Below are positions 50,014 to 59,538 of a stretch of 64,000 nt of DNA, piece after piece; positions within the stretch are counted from its first letter, which is position 1, and each line of letters begins with the position of its first letter. This DNA is from Nocardia sp. NBC_00565. Lineage in GTDB: Bacteria > Actinomycetota > Actinomycetes > Mycobacteriales > Mycobacteriaceae. Made by a program: the position numbers and the translations under genes. The DNA is taken from NCBI RefSeq assembly GCF_036345915.1, contig NZ_CP107785.1, forward strand, positions 6,820,001 through 6,884,000, read 5' to 3'. Below the pieces are notes generated by a model. That model was given only the letters and a program-made list of their open reading frames with translations. It was not told the origin of the DNA and searched no databases.

Positions 50014-51105
50014 CTACTTCAGCCCGGGGTTCTCCGCGTACACCTCGCGCAACACCGACAGGTCGAACAGCTGGTCGGCCTTGATATCGATCTTGGCGTT
50101 GCGCAGCGCGGCGATGTTCTGCTCGATCAGCTGATCGGTCATCGTCAGCAGGCCGTTGGCGGTCGAATCCGCGGAGACCACGAGGCCGTTCTGCGCGGTC
50201 GCCTCCTTGGTCTGCTCGGCCAGATCGAGCTTCTGGTCCTTGCCGTAGACCTCGACGGCAAGCCGGGCGGATTCGGCCGGATCCGCGACCGCGTCCTTCC
50301 AGCCCTTGATCTCGGCGATCAAGAAGGCCTTCAGCTTGTCGCGCTCGTTGTCGATGGTGGACTGCTTGACCGTGAGGGTCTCGGCCACCAGCGGCAGGTT
50401 GTAGTCGGCGAAGAGGAAGTTCGTATTCTCGAATCCCTTGGCGGACAAGGTGATCGGCTCATTGGTCACATAGCTGACCCAGCCGTCGACCTCGCCGTTG
50501 GCCAGCGGCGTCGGATCGTATTGCGCGGGCACGATGGTGACATCGCCCGGCTTCAGGCCATTGGCGGTCAGCAGCGCGTTGAAGATCAGCTGGTTGGTGT
50601 CCTGCACACCGATCTTGCGGCCCTTCATATCCTGCGGGGTCTTGATCGGCTTGGCGGCGGAGCTGACGATACAGAACGGGTTCTTCTGGTAGGTGGTGGC
50701 GACGATCTTGGCGGGCAGGCCCTCCAGAATCGCGGGCGCGGTGGTCTGCGGCGCGGAGGTGCCGAGCCAGACCTTGCCGGTGTCCAGGCCCGCCTCCACC
50801 GAGGTGCTCGCGGCGCCGCCGGCGATCAGGTTCACCGAACCGAATCCGGCCTCCTTGTAATAGCCCTTGGCGTCGGCGAAGTACTCGCCCGCGAATTCGA
50901 TGTTCTTCAGCCAGGAGAGCTGGATCGCGACGGAACCGTACTTGGATCCGTCCGCCACCGAGCCGCCCGACGAGTCTTTCGAATCATCGCCACACGCGGC
51001 CAACAGGCTCGCACCGCCTAGTGCGGCGCCGGCCAGCGCGGAGTAACGAAGCAGGGATCGCCGGTTCAGGTTCGGCCCGAACGAAGAGCGTTGCACGGGG
51101 GTCAT
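50014..51105 (-). CDS. ABC transporter substrate-binding lipoprotein (SsuA/NMT1 type)
   Basis: A 363-aa lipoprotein. Near the N terminus NRRSLLRYSALAGAALGGASLLAAC combines a twin-Arg-like pair and a lipobox (LAAC) that would be lipidated. The mature domain is NMT1/SsuA-like: AIQLSWLKNIEFAGEYFADAKGYYKEAG, GRKIGVQDTNQLIFNALL, PAQYDPTPLANGEVDGWVSYVTNEP. Family members bind nitrate, sulfonates, HMP or pyrimidine-type compounds. Beside the purine cluster it most likely carries a purine or ureide. It is followed upstream by two permease genes and one ATPase gene on the same strand. Confidence 0.85.
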   Translation of the reverse strand: MTPVQRSSFGPNLNRRSLLRYSALAGAALGGASLLAACGDDSKDSSGGSVADGSKYGSVAIQLSWLKNIEFAGEYFADAKGYYKEAGFGSVNLIAGGAASTSVEAGLDTGKVWLGTSAPQTTAPAILEGLPAKIVATTYQKNPFCIVSSAAKPIKTPQDMKGRKIGVQDTNQLIFNALLTANGLKPGDVTIVPAQYDPTPLANGEVDGWVSYVTNEPITLSAKGFENTNFLFADYNLPLVAETLTVKQSTIDNERDKLKAFLIAEIKGWKDAVADPAESARLAVEVYGKDQKLDLAEQTKEATAQNGLVVSADSTANGLLTMTDQLIEQNIAALRNAKIDIKADQLFDLSVLREVYAENPGLK

Positions 51106-51183
51106 GCGCCGAATCTAAGGGGATTCCGTTTCAATTTCTTTACTTTGACGTTCCGAAGCATTGATTTGCGAAAAACTAACCGA

Positions 51184-52080
51184 TCAGCGGCGGCCTGCCT
51201 CGGGACCGAATCGCGCGAGCACCAGATTTTCGACGACGCCGACGATCGCGTACAGCAGTACCGAGACGATGGTGACGATCACGATCGAGGCCCACAGTTT
51301 GTTGTATTGGAACGTCGGGATGGCCCGAATCAGACTGGCGCCCAGACCGGTTCCGCTACCGAGCCACTCGCCCAGCAATGCGCCGATCAGCGCGCCGGGC
51401 ACCGAGATCCGCGCCGCGGCGAAGACCGAGGGCAACGCGGCGGGCACGGCGACCATGCGCAGTGCGGTCCAGCGTGAGCCGCCGTACGCGGCCACCAGAT
51501 CCATCGCCTGCCGCGGTGCGTTGCGCAGCCCCGCCATGATCATCACCAGCGCCGGGAAGAACACCACGATCGCCGCCAGCACCGTCACACCGGCCAGTCC
51601 GCGCCCGAACACCAGCACGATGATCGGCGTCAGCGCCACCAGCGGCACCGACCGCAACAGCATGGCGACCGGCAGGAACGTCTGCTCGACCACCGAGAAC
51701 GTGACGAACAGCGCGGCCACGACCAGCGCCGCCAGCATGCCGAGGCTGAACCCGATCGCCGCATCGCGCAGGGTGATCTGCAGATCGTCGAAGATCGCCT
51801 GCCGCGCGGCGTGCGCGCCCGAGGAGTTGAACAGGTACTTCCACACATCGCTCGGCGTCTTGCCCACGCGCGGCCCGACCTGCGGGAAGGCCTTCAGGAA
51901 GATGTACCAGATCACCAACATCAGCAATAGCGCGGTGAACAGCGGAAACAGGAAGCGGCCGAGTCGGCTCAGCACGTTGAGCAGCCCGGCGGCAGCACCG
52001 CGTTGGGGCCGCGTACTCGCCACGACGGGCGGCGGTGCGGCGGCAGTCACGTCGTCCATCGGCACAAGTTCGTCAGTCAT
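51184..52080 (-). CDS. ABC transporter permease (SsuC/ThiX type)
   Basis: A 298-aa permease with about six membrane segments (LFTALLLMLVIWYIF; LGMLAALVVAALFVTF; LTPIIVLVFGRGLAGVTVLAAIVVFFPALVMIMAG) and the EAA-like loop AAYGGSRWTALRMVAVPAALPSVFAAARISVP. It starts at 52080 with GGAGGAG upstream; the frame is open further. It forms the membrane pore with the second permease 52240-52986. Confidence 0.88.
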   Translation of the reverse strand: MTDELVPMDDVTAAAPPPVVASTRPQRGAAAGLLNVLSRLGRFLFPLFTALLLMLVIWYIFLKAFPQVGPRVGKTPSDVWKYLFNSSGAHAARQAIFDDLQITLRDAAIGFSLGMLAALVVAALFVTFSVVEQTFLPVAMLLRSVPLVALTPIIVLVFGRGLAGVTVLAAIVVFFPALVMIMAGLRNAPRQAMDLVAAYGGSRWTALRMVAVPAALPSVFAAARISVPGALIGALLGEWLGSGTGLGASLIRAIPTFQYNKLWASIVIVTIVSVLLYAIVGVVENLVLARFGPEAGRR

Positions 52081-52239
52081 CGCACTCCTCCAAACGGGCA
52101 CCGCGGCGGCGTGCGCGGTCTCGCCCGACGCGCGCTGTTCTGCCCGCCGCGCACCCCCCGGCTCGACGCGCGCCAACTTGTTCCATATGGCCGAATTCAT
52201 CGGGCGATTGCGCGCGCGTAGCGCCAATCTGTGCGCGGC

Positions 52240-52986
52240 TCATCTCGACTCCTGCGCGGTCCACGGGGTGACAAGTCGAGCGCCGAGCGCGACGATCGCG
52301 TAGCCGAGCCCCGCGAGCGCGGCGGCGGCCAGCGCCATGCCCCAGGTGCGCGGCACGTTGTATGCGGTTTGCGCGGCCGTGAGCGCGACGCCGATACCGC
52401 TGTCCACGCCGCCGAGGTATTCACCGATGATCGCGCCGAGCACGGCCGAGGGTGCGGCGATCTTCAAGGCCGCGAACATATTCGGCAGCGCCGCGATCGC
52501 CTGCACCCGATACAGCTGCTGCCAGCGACCGCCGCCGTAGGCGCGCACCAGATCGAGGCTGGTGGCATCGGCCGAGCGCAGTCCGGTGACCGTGCCGACC
52601 ATCGTGGTGAAGAAGCAGTACATCGCCGCGAGGAAGACGGTCGGGGTGCGCCCGCCGAAGACCACCAGGATGATCGGCCCCAGCGCGAGCAAGGGAATGC
52701 AGTAGCTGAGGATGGCCAGTTGTGTTGCCAGCGGTTCGATCCAGGGGATCAGCACGATGAGGAACGCCAGCCCGATGGCCAGCGCATTGCCCCAGACGAA
52801 ACCCTTGAACGCGCCGAGCGCGGTGATCCGGAAGTTGGGGCCGTACAGATCCCAGCCGTCGGTGTACATCGTGTGCAGGACGGTCCACGGACTCGGGATC
52901 GTGCCGCCCGCGACCTCCATCGCGGCCAGCACCCACCACACCGCGACCAGCCCGAGGACGCCGAGCAGTCCACCGATCCGTTTCAT
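52240..52986 (-). CDS. ABC transporter permease, second subunit
   Basis: A 248-aa permease of the same family: LLGVLGLVAVWWVLAAMEVAGG, LLALGPIILVVFGGRTPTVFLAAMYCFFTTMVGTVTG and the EAA-like RAYGGGRWQQLYRVQAIAALPNMFAALKIAAP. Two different permease genes with one ATPase and one binding protein point to a heteromeric pore. The ATG at 52986 overlaps the stop of the small ORF 52983-53123. A 159-bp gap with a good ribosome site precedes the first permease downstream. Confidence 0.88.
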   Translation of the reverse strand: MKRIGGLLGVLGLVAVWWVLAAMEVAGGTIPSPWTVLHTMYTDGWDLYGPNFRITALGAFKGFVWGNALAIGLAFLIVLIPWIEPLATQLAILSYCIPLLALGPIILVVFGGRTPTVFLAAMYCFFTTMVGTVTGLRSADATSLDLVRAYGGGRWQQLYRVQAIAALPNMFAALKIAAPSAVLGAIIGEYLGGVDSGIGVALTAAQTAYNVPRTWGMALAAAALAGLGYAIVALGARLVTPWTAQESR

Positions 52987-53123
52987 GACGCGCCCCCTTG
53001 ACGGCGCTGACGGCACACCATCGACGGTCGTGGCTGATCATGTCCGATCCGCTGCCACCCCGGGCGTGCGTGGGCCAGACATCTGGTCAGGTCATGCGAC
53101 CGCGGTTCTCGGCTGTCATTCAT
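52983..53123 (-). CDS. Small coupled ORF between ABC ATPase and permease
   Basis: A 46-aa frame ([25 protein letters not shown]..., ending RRQGGAS). Its start overlaps the preceding 18-aa ORF and its TGA overlaps the permease ATG (52984-52986). Basic, no recognised domain. The chain of overlaps bridging the whole gap suggests translational coupling; a coding role for the peptide is doubtful. Confidence 0.35.
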   Translation of the reverse strand: MNDSREPRSHDLTRCLAHARPGWQRIGHDQPRPSMVCRQRRQGGAS

Positions 53124-53172
53124 GCCCGCACCTCACGGACCGTTCCAGTCGGGCGCAATGGCGATTGCTCAT
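53116..53172 (-). CDS. Tiny coupled ORF after the ABC ATPase gene
   Basis: An 18-aa frame ([18 protein letters not shown]). Its ATG overlaps the ATPase stop (ATGA, 53169-53172) and its stop lies 5 bp inside the start of the next small ORF. With 52983-53123 it would carry ribosomes across the 180-bp gap to the permease gene. Confidence 0.3.
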   Translation of the reverse strand: MSNRHCARLERSVRCGHE

Positions 53173-53981
53173 GCGACACCGCCCTTGCCGGACTTCCCGA
53201 AGAGCAACTCCGACAGGTAGTCGTGCAGCTTGTGGAACTCGGGTGTGCGCATCATCTCCGGCGTGCGCGGGCGCGGCAGGTCGATCTTCACCAGCTCGAG
53301 CACCCGGCCCGGCCGCGGGCTCATCACGGCGACCACATCGGAGAGGAACACCGCCTCCGCGATTCCGTGCGTGACCATCAGCGTGGTCGCGGGCTTCTCG
53401 GTCCAGATCCGCAGTAGTTCCAGGTTCAGTCGCTGCCTGGTCATATCGTCGAGCGCGCCGAACGGCTCGTCGAGCAGCAGTACGGTCGGCTTCACCACCA
53501 GTGCCCTGGCGATCGAAACCCGTTGGCGCATACCGCCGGACAGCTGCGCCGGTTTGGCCTTCTCGAAGCCCTCCAGCCCGACCAGCTGCACCAGATCCGC
53601 GATCAGCGCCGGATCCGGCGAGATGCCGGCGACCTGCAACGGCAGCTTGATATTGGATTCCACCGAGCGCCACGGCAGCAGCGCCGAATCCTGGAACGCG
53701 ATGCCGAGTTCGTGGCGGCTGCGCAGTTGGGCGGGCGTCTCACCGTCGATGAGTGTCTTACCCGCGCTCGGCGTCTCCAGTCCGGCCAGGATGCGCAGCA
53801 CCGTCGACTTGCCGCAGCCGGATGGGCCGAGCAAGGAAAGGAACGCACCCTGTTCGGTATGCAGATCCACCGCATCCAGCGCCTGCACCGTCTTCCGGCC
53901 GACCCGGAATGTCTTCGTCAAACCGCTGATGTGGATGCCCGTCCCCCCGATGGACTCCGCTGTACCGCTCGCCGTGCTCAT
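53169..53981 (-). CDS. ABC transporter ATP-binding protein (SsuB/TauB type)
   Basis: A 270-aa ATPase: Walker [20 protein letters not shown]-loop [14 protein letters not shown], signature [16 protein letters not shown], Walker [14 protein letters not shown] and the switch His [10 protein letters not shown]. It drives the importer of 50014-52986. It is the first gene of that operon; the 13-bp motif shared with the xanthine dehydrogenase operon lies 48 bp upstream. The ATG at 53981 follows GGGTTTCAACC. Confidence 0.93.
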   Translation of the reverse strand: MSTASGTAESIGGTGIHISGLTKTFRVGRKTVQALDAVDLHTEQGAFLSLLGPSGCGKSTVLRILAGLETPSAGKTLIDGETPAQLRSRHELGIAFQDSALLPWRSVESNIKLPLQVAGISPDPALIADLVQLVGLEGFEKAKPAQLSGGMRQRVSIARALVVKPTVLLLDEPFGALDDMTRQRLNLELLRIWTEKPATTLMVTHGIAEAVFLSDVVAVMSPRPGRVLELVKIDLPRPRTPEMMRTPEFHKLHDYLSELLFGKSGKGGVA

Positions 53982-54029
53982 GGTTGAAACCCTAGGAGTC
54001 CGTCATTGCACGGATATTGCGAATCGCGA

Positions 54030-54046
54030 CCCCAGATTGCGCAATC
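54030..54046. promoter_or_regulatory. Shared 13-bp motif, copy 2, with palindrome (ABC importer)
   Basis: CCCCAGATTGCGC (54030-54042) is identical to 38905-38917. Here it runs into the perfect palindrome GATTGCGCAATC (54035-54046). It lies 48 bp upstream of the ATPase gene, a typical operator position. Confidence 0.5.
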
Positions 54047-54207
54047 GTTACGCGGGCTCGGTCAACGTCGCGCCGGACTTGTCACACAGATCACCTACAA
54101 AGCGCAACGCGTCCACCGCACCACCAAGCGGTCCAACGATTGTGTCAAGCACTGATCTAAGCGCCGTTGACCTGTGGAAGGCAGCCGACCGGCTCGCGTC
54201 GCCGGCG

Positions 54208-56661
54208 TCAAAGCCCCGCGCGACGGGCACCACGGCGGCGTGGACGCAGCTGGTACAGGCGGTACCAGGCCAGCGCGAGGAAGACGGCCCCTAAGCCGGC
54301 GACGACTCCCATGTCGACCAGCCACGTGCCTAGGGTGTGTTTCCACATCGGGTCGGGTACGCCCGTATGCGGTGTGAGGGTGTCGAGATCGAGGGTGGCG
54401 GCTCCCGCACCGAATCCCCAACGGGACGGCGATATGTAGGCCAGTTGCTCCAGAACGGGTGTGCCGGGGAGCCGCACCAGCCCGCCGGTGAGCACCAGTT
54501 GTGCCATCGACAGCACGATCAGCAGCGGCAATGTCTTCTCCGAGGTGTTCACCGACGCCGACACCAGCAAGCCCAATGCCAACGATGTGATGCCGAGCAG
54601 CGCCATCGCCAGGATCAGCTCCAGCTCGACTATCGTGAAAAGCCCCTTGGACGGCATATCCACATTGATGGTGCCGATCACGACCAAAACCGCCGCCTGA
54701 AGGGTGGTGATCACGCCCAGGACCAGCAGTTTCGACATCAAATAGACCCCCGTTGACAGGCCTGCCGCGCGTTCTCTGCGGTAGATCGTCTGTTCCTTGA
54801 CGATCTCGCGAATCGAGTTGCCGGTGCCGACGAAGCATGCCGCGAATGCCAGAATCATGAGCTTGGTCGGGGCATCGACGTTGGATCCCGGCGCCCCGGC
54901 GAATCCCTCGCCCGACGGCACGGCAGCGATCAAGCCACCGAGCAGCAGGGGCATCACACCGAGCAGCGCCAGATAACTTCGGTCCGAGGCGATCACCGCC
55001 AGATATCGCCGGCACAACGTACTGAGCTGGGCAAGCTTGGACTGCTGCGCGGGCGGCGGCGCCGGTGGGTGCACTTCGGCTGGGCCGACATCGTCGGTCA
55101 GTCCGAACGCCACGTAGTTCTCGAAGCGTGACGACTCCCGGAACTCACCGGCCCAGTCGCGCTCGTCCTCGCGCTCGAATGCCTGGAACACCTCCGCCCA
55201 GGTGCGCTGTGCGAACTGCTGCAGCCCCTCCGCGGGCGGCCCGTAATAGGCCAGCCGACCGCCGGGCACCAGGACCAGCAGGCGGTCGCAGGAATCAAGA
55301 TTCGCGACGCTGTGCGTAACGACGATGACGGTCCGCCCGTCGTGCGCCAATTCGGACAGCATTTCCATGACCGTCTTGTCCAGGCCCGGGTCGAGGCCGG
55401 AGGTCGGTTCGTCGAGAAACAGCAGGGACGGTTTGGTCAGCAACTCCACTGCGACGCTGACGCGTTTGCGCTGGCCGCCCGAGAGCCGATCGATGCGGGT
55501 ATCGGCGTGCCGGGCCAAGCCGAGCTCGGTGAGGACCTCGTCGACCCGCTCCTCACGCTCCTCGCTGCGCGTGTCACCGGGGAAGCGCAGCTCGGCCGCG
55601 TAGAGCAGCGCGCGCCGCGTTGGAAGCTGGTTGTGCAGGATGTCCTCCTGCGGGACCAGCCCGATGCGGTGCCGGAGCTCGTCGTAATTGGCGTACAGGT
55701 CGCGTCCGTCGTAGCGGACCGTTCCCTCCGTTGCCGGCCGCAACCCGGTGACCGCGCCGAGCAGCGTCGACTTGCCCGCTCCACTGGGCCCGATGACCCC
55801 GACAAGCGAGCGCTGCGAGATGGGGAAGCCCACCGCGTCGAGGATCACCTTGCCCTCAGGTGTCCGCACGGTGAGGTTCTGCACCGAGACCGACACGTCA
55901 CCGGTGTCGACGAACTCGCGCAGCTCATCGCCGACGAGCCGGAACGTGGTGTGCCCCATGCCGATCAAGTCGGATTCGGATAGGTCCGCCGCGTCGACCC
56001 GGGAGCCGTTGACATAGGTGCCGTTGTGGCTGTCGAGGTCGACGATCCGGTACCGGCCGTCGCCGATCATGTGCAGCTCGGCGTGATGGCGAGAGAGCAT
56101 GAGGTCATGCGCGACAACGTCGTTGTCGGTCGCGCGTCCGATCCGAAGCGTGGGCGATGTGATCCGGACGACCGCGCTGGGGTGGGCCGCCGGAGGTGAC
56201 GATCGCGAAACTCGCCGAGGCAGGGCCGACTCGAACTTCGTGACCGTTGCCTCATCGTCGAGGTTGTAGCCGGGATTGGGGACGATCATCGTGTCTCCAC
56301 CGACATCGCCACCGGACTCGTGGCCGGGTGATGCTTCCACCGAGCAGACCAACTGCTCGCCATCCACGGCGTGCCCGAGCTGGAATGTCTCGTCTCGGTC
56401 GATCACCATCCGATCGAAGCGACGGCCGGCGAAAAAGGTGCCGTTGAGGCTGCCTGCGTCCTCGATTTCCCAACCGTCCGCACCCCGCTCCAGAACGGCG
56501 TGCAACGAAGATGCGCGCGGATCGGTCACAACAATGTCGGCGGCCGGATCGCGACCGACATTATATGCGACCCCGGCGTGTAGCCGATAGACGCGTTCCC
56601 TCGTCTGCACCACAAGAACCGGCGCCTCGGGGAATTCCGTGGAGGACGATTCACCCGCCAT
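54208..56661 (-). CDS. FHA-domain ABC exporter (Rv1747-like)
   Basis: An 817-aa fusion. Two FHA domains bind phosphothreonine: VGRDPAADIVVTDPRASSLHAV in the first, IGRATDNDVVAHDLMLSRHHAELH with DSHNGTYVNG in the second. Next an ABC ATPase with GPSGAGKSTLLG, LSGGQRKRVSVA and LLFLDEPTSGLDP, then an ABC-2 type membrane domain with about six segments near the C terminus. M. tuberculosis Rv1747 has this layout, is controlled by Ser/Thr kinase PknF and exports cell-envelope glycolipid. ATG at 56661 (MAGESSSTEF) is preferred over upstream in-frame starts. No kinase gene is adjacent. Confidence 0.92.
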   Translation of the reverse strand: MAGESSSTEFPEAPVLVVQTRERVYRLHAGVAYNVGRDPAADIVVTDPRASSLHAVLERGADGWEIEDAGSLNGTFFAGRRFDRMVIDRDETFQLGHAVDGEQLVCSVEASPGHESGGDVGGDTMIVPNPGYNLDDEATVTKFESALPRRVSRSSPPAAHPSAVVRITSPTLRIGRATDNDVVAHDLMLSRHHAELHMIGDGRYRIVDLDSHNGTYVNGSRVDAADLSESDLIGMGHTTFRLVGDELREFVDTGDVSVSVQNLTVRTPEGKVILDAVGFPISQRSLVGVIGPSGAGKSTLLGAVTGLRPATEGTVRYDGRDLYANYDELRHRIGLVPQEDILHNQLPTRRALLYAAELRFPGDTRSEEREERVDEVLTELGLARHADTRIDRLSGGQRKRVSVAVELLTKPSLLFLDEPTSGLDPGLDKTVMEMLSELAHDGRTVIVVTHSVANLDSCDRLLVLVPGGRLAYYGPPAEGLQQFAQRTWAEVFQAFEREDERDWAGEFRESSRFENYVAFGLTDDVGPAEVHPPAPPPAQQSKLAQLSTLCRRYLAVIASDRSYLALLGVMPLLLGGLIAAVPSGEGFAGAPGSNVDAPTKLMILAFAACFVGTGNSIREIVKEQTIYRRERAAGLSTGVYLMSKLLVLGVITTLQAAVLVVIGTINVDMPSKGLFTIVELELILAMALLGITSLALGLLVSASVNTSEKTLPLLIVLSMAQLVLTGGLVRLPGTPVLEQLAYISPSRWGFGAGAATLDLDTLTPHTGVPDPMWKHTLGTWLVDMGVVAGLGAVFLALAWYRLYQLRPRRRGARRAGL

Positions 56662-57353
56662 ATTGCGAGTATACGACTGCGCCGCACTGTCGCCGCAATA
56701 ATCGGCCACCCCCGCAATCCTGTCGCCGCGTCCGCCCGCCTCCGGCCTTGTGCTCTCCACCGCGTCAACCGGCTGGAACCAGGATTACCAGCACAAACCG
56801 ACCCGACCGGCACAAAGGCAACCACATCCGGGCCCGTGGAACCCGGCGCCCGACCGCTGAAATGGCCACCTGACCACGCCAGACGCAGGAAATCATGATC
56901 AAATCCGAAATCCGAATCCGAGCAGGCCGATACGATCTCCGGACGAAAGATCGAGGCTAATTTTCCCAATTTGTTCCCGTGGCGCACCGAATTCTGCCAC
57001 TTGCTCAGATTTCATGCCGTTGGTAGTTGTGTTGTACCGATTTGCCTCGCCCACCATCAATTTCGGCGGTGGCGTCTGCCAAACTACAGATTCAACCATC
57101 GAAGTGGTACAGCACTGAAGAGGTGGCGGTGGTCCTCCGTGTGGACCAGAGCTGGTGTGCCGACTCGAGAGTCGGGCGCATCCGTCCAAGTTCGACGTCC
57201 GGCGACTTCGGTCTCATGGCATCTCGGCGAGCTCTCACGCATTTCGCTTACCCCGTCACCCGGGCCGGACGACACCTACTGAGCACGCCGGTCCTGGCCG
57301 TACACTCGCCGTCGAAAGCGTCACACTGATTCGAGGGAGACCCGGCCGCCCGT
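56662..57353. other. Intergenic region, AT-richer, with possible HTH fragment
   Basis: About 690 bp without a sure gene between two divergent genes. In the plus frame 57027-57329 the stretch WYSTEEVAVVLRVDQS and VGRIRPSSTSGDFGLMASRR resembles an excisionase/MerR-type HTH. The frame begins with TTG and no good ribosome site, so it is more likely a decayed gene than a working one. Base composition is lower in GC than the neighbours. Confidence 0.35.
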
Positions 57354-58061
57354 ATGAGCGCCACGTCGAAACGTCCGTTCCCCCCGCTCCCGCCTGCGTC
57401 AACGTCGGAAGCCGCCAGCATCCGCAGCAACGACTGGTCCGCATTCAAGGAACTGACCTCACTCGAAGATCACTGGACCCTGAAAGCATGGGCACCGGGG
57501 CGGTCTGGCTACTACTGGTATCTCACGTTCGATAATCCCGACCTGGCGGCGCTGGCGGGACAGTGCCAAAAGGCGTTGGCCGATGACGATCTCGACTTGA
57601 TGCCCACCGACGGACTGCACGTAACCATGATGGGCGTCGGCAACGCCCAGGATGTACCCGACATCGAGCTATCCAGGATCGTTGATGCGACGCGTGAACG
57701 GCTTTCGGGATTCACCCCATTCGATATGAGTGTTGGCCCACTCGCAGGATCACGCAGCGCGATCCGGTTTTCCGTCGCACCGTGGGATCCGCTACTTGCC
57801 CTGCATCGGGCGCTCAGAGCAGCCGCATCAGCATTTCGCCCGGCCAGCCGATTGCCCGAAACATCAGAATTCCGGCCACATCTCGGAATCGCCTACATCA
57901 ACAGGAAGCAGAGCCCCAACGAACTCGTCTCCGACGTCTCGGCACTCCGCCACATTCCGCCGGTAACCGTCCGAGTCGACAAGGTCGACCTTGTCGAGCT
58001 GCGGCGAGAAGGTCGCCGATATCGCTGGCATGATCGAGCGGTGATTTCACTCAACCGCTAG
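57354..58061 (+). CDS. 2H phosphoesterase (2'-5' RNA ligase superfamily)
   Basis: A 235-aa protein with two H-x-T/S-like catalytic motifs: DGLHVTMMGVG and EFRPHLGIAYIN. They are spaced as in the 2H superfamily, although the second reads H-x-G. KAWAPGRSGYYWYLTFD precedes the first motif. Such enzymes hydrolyse 2',3'-cyclic phosphate or 2'-5' bonds in RNA or nucleotides. The ATG at 57354 is the first in the frame. It converges on the HTH-TPR gene with a 4-bp overlap of stops. Confidence 0.65.
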   Translation: MSATSKRPFPPLPPASTSEAASIRSNDWSAFKELTSLEDHWTLKAWAPGRSGYYWYLTFDNPDLAALAGQCQKALADDDLDLMPTDGLHVTMMGVGNAQDVPDIELSRIVDATRERLSGFTPFDMSVGPLAGSRSAIRFSVAPWDPLLALHRALRAAASAFRPASRLPETSEFRPHLGIAYINRKQSPNELVSDVSALRHIPPVTVRVDKVDLVELRREGRRYRWHDRAVISLNR

Positions 58062-59329
58062 TGGTCGTCCGCAGCAGCGAAATCCCGTGCGGTGATAGCC
58101 CATTCACGCAAGCTGTCGAGATAGTCGTTCGGGGCCTTGCCGGGGACCGGTCCCATGATCGCGCCAAGTTCATGCGCGCGCTGCCACACCGATCGAATAG
58201 GCCGATCACGCGACGCGGCCAACGCCTCGACCCCGAGCTGCACGGACTGCTCGACGTCAGGGCGACGCTGGTGCAGCAAGGCGGCAGCGACATCCAGTTT
58301 GACCAACGACCGGCTCCACACGGAATCGGACTCGTTGACCAACTGATCGACTTGATGCCCATAGTCCAATGTCCGCCGATAACCGCCAGCCGACAGGTAC
58401 GCTGTCGCCGCGTTCGCCATGAGCCTTGCCTCGCCGTACGGCGCGAAGGTCAGCGCGGGGGTGAGCCAAGGGCCGGTCTTGTGTGTAGACGCTATTGCCA
58501 TCGCGGATTCGATTGCTTCGGAAACTCCGTGCGTGTCTCCGAGTTTCCCTAACGCGCGAGCGAGCCCATTCGAGTACAGCCGAATCGATTGTGGCCCAGC
58601 ACTCGACAGGTCGATGCCTTCGCGCGCCAGCCGGACGGAATCCTGAAAGTCACCCTGGTAGTACGCACAGAAACTCTCCGTTCCACGTACCCAAGCCTGG
58701 AGTTCCCGGTCATTCAACAATGACGCGATTGCGAATGCCTCGCGGCAGTACATCTTTGCGTGCGCGAATTTGCCACGGTTGACAGCCATGTACGCGAGCA
58801 CGCCCGACAACCGCCCGGCGATCAGATATAGACGATGCGACTGGGCGGGATGCCGCAGCTCGCGCAGCAGCGCCTCCGCCCGATCGCGCACAGCAATAGC
58901 CTCCGGAGCGAGCCGCAGCGGCCCTTCCACTTCGTAGCGGTCGACAATGTCATCGATCGCGAGCGACAACACATCGAGGACACCGTCCTCGGCATCGAGT
59001 TCGCTCAGACGTTGCATGCGATTCGCGATTGTCGTAGGACTTTCGAAACTCTCAGTCAGCACCGATGCAAACTGGCGATCCGCGCTGCCGCCAACTTCTG
59101 CGAGCGCAACTTCGAACCGCGCTAGCTGCCTGGCGTCGAGGCGCTCGTACACGGTGTCCATAGCCGCAGCAAACTGCCGAACTAACGTGATCGTCGCGCC
59201 ACGCTTCTCCCACTTCCGCACGACGGCTTCCGTGTAGCCAAGGATTTCAGCGAACTCTTTCTGCGTGATCCGCAAGACCGCGGTGCGCATCGCGCGGACT
59301 TCCACACCCGTCCACCTGGTCACGATCAT
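58058..59329 (-). CDS. HTH regulator with TPR-like C terminus
   Basis: A 423-aa protein. The N-terminal HTH (AMRTAVLRITQKEFAEILGYTEAVVRKWEKRG, about residues 12-45) is XRE-like with an unusual KWEKRG recognition end. The rest is helical and reads like TPR units (YLIAGRLSGVLAYMAVNRGKFAHAKMYCREAFAIASLLND; GTESFCAYYQGDFQDSVRLAREGIDL). It resembles quorum-type (Rgg/PlcR-like) or Nocardia TPR regulators, but no ligand can be named. ATG at 59329 (MIVTRWTGVE) is preferred to 59404. It is divergent from cassette copy 2 (59539-60294), which it may control. Confidence 0.8.
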   Translation of the reverse strand: MIVTRWTGVEVRAMRTAVLRITQKEFAEILGYTEAVVRKWEKRGATITLVRQFAAAMDTVYERLDARQLARFEVALAEVGGSADRQFASVLTESFESPTTIANRMQRLSELDAEDGVLDVLSLAIDDIVDRYEVEGPLRLAPEAIAVRDRAEALLRELRHPAQSHRLYLIAGRLSGVLAYMAVNRGKFAHAKMYCREAFAIASLLNDRELQAWVRGTESFCAYYQGDFQDSVRLAREGIDLSSAGPQSIRLYSNGLARALGKLGDTHGVSEAIESAMAIASTHKTGPWLTPALTFAPYGEARLMANAATAYLSAGGYRRTLDYGHQVDQLVNESDSVWSRSLVKLDVAAALLHQRRPDVEQSVQLGVEALAASRDRPIRSVWQRAHELGAIMGPVPGKAPNDYLDSLREWAITARDFAAADDH

Positions 59330-59538
59330 CGCCAGCCGCCCACCCGCGTTCGTCGGTCTGTAAAACGCCAGCGTAGAGGTTCCGTAGCGGTCGTGTGGCT
59401 TCAATCGCGAGCGAACCGGCGAGATGGTTTACATGCACCCAGCGCCAGGTCGGCAGACCCGAACTCCCTCACACAGGGACATCCACGGGTTGTCGGGCCG
59501 GGCGCACCACCAATCGTCGAGGTCCGGGGAGGTCGGCA

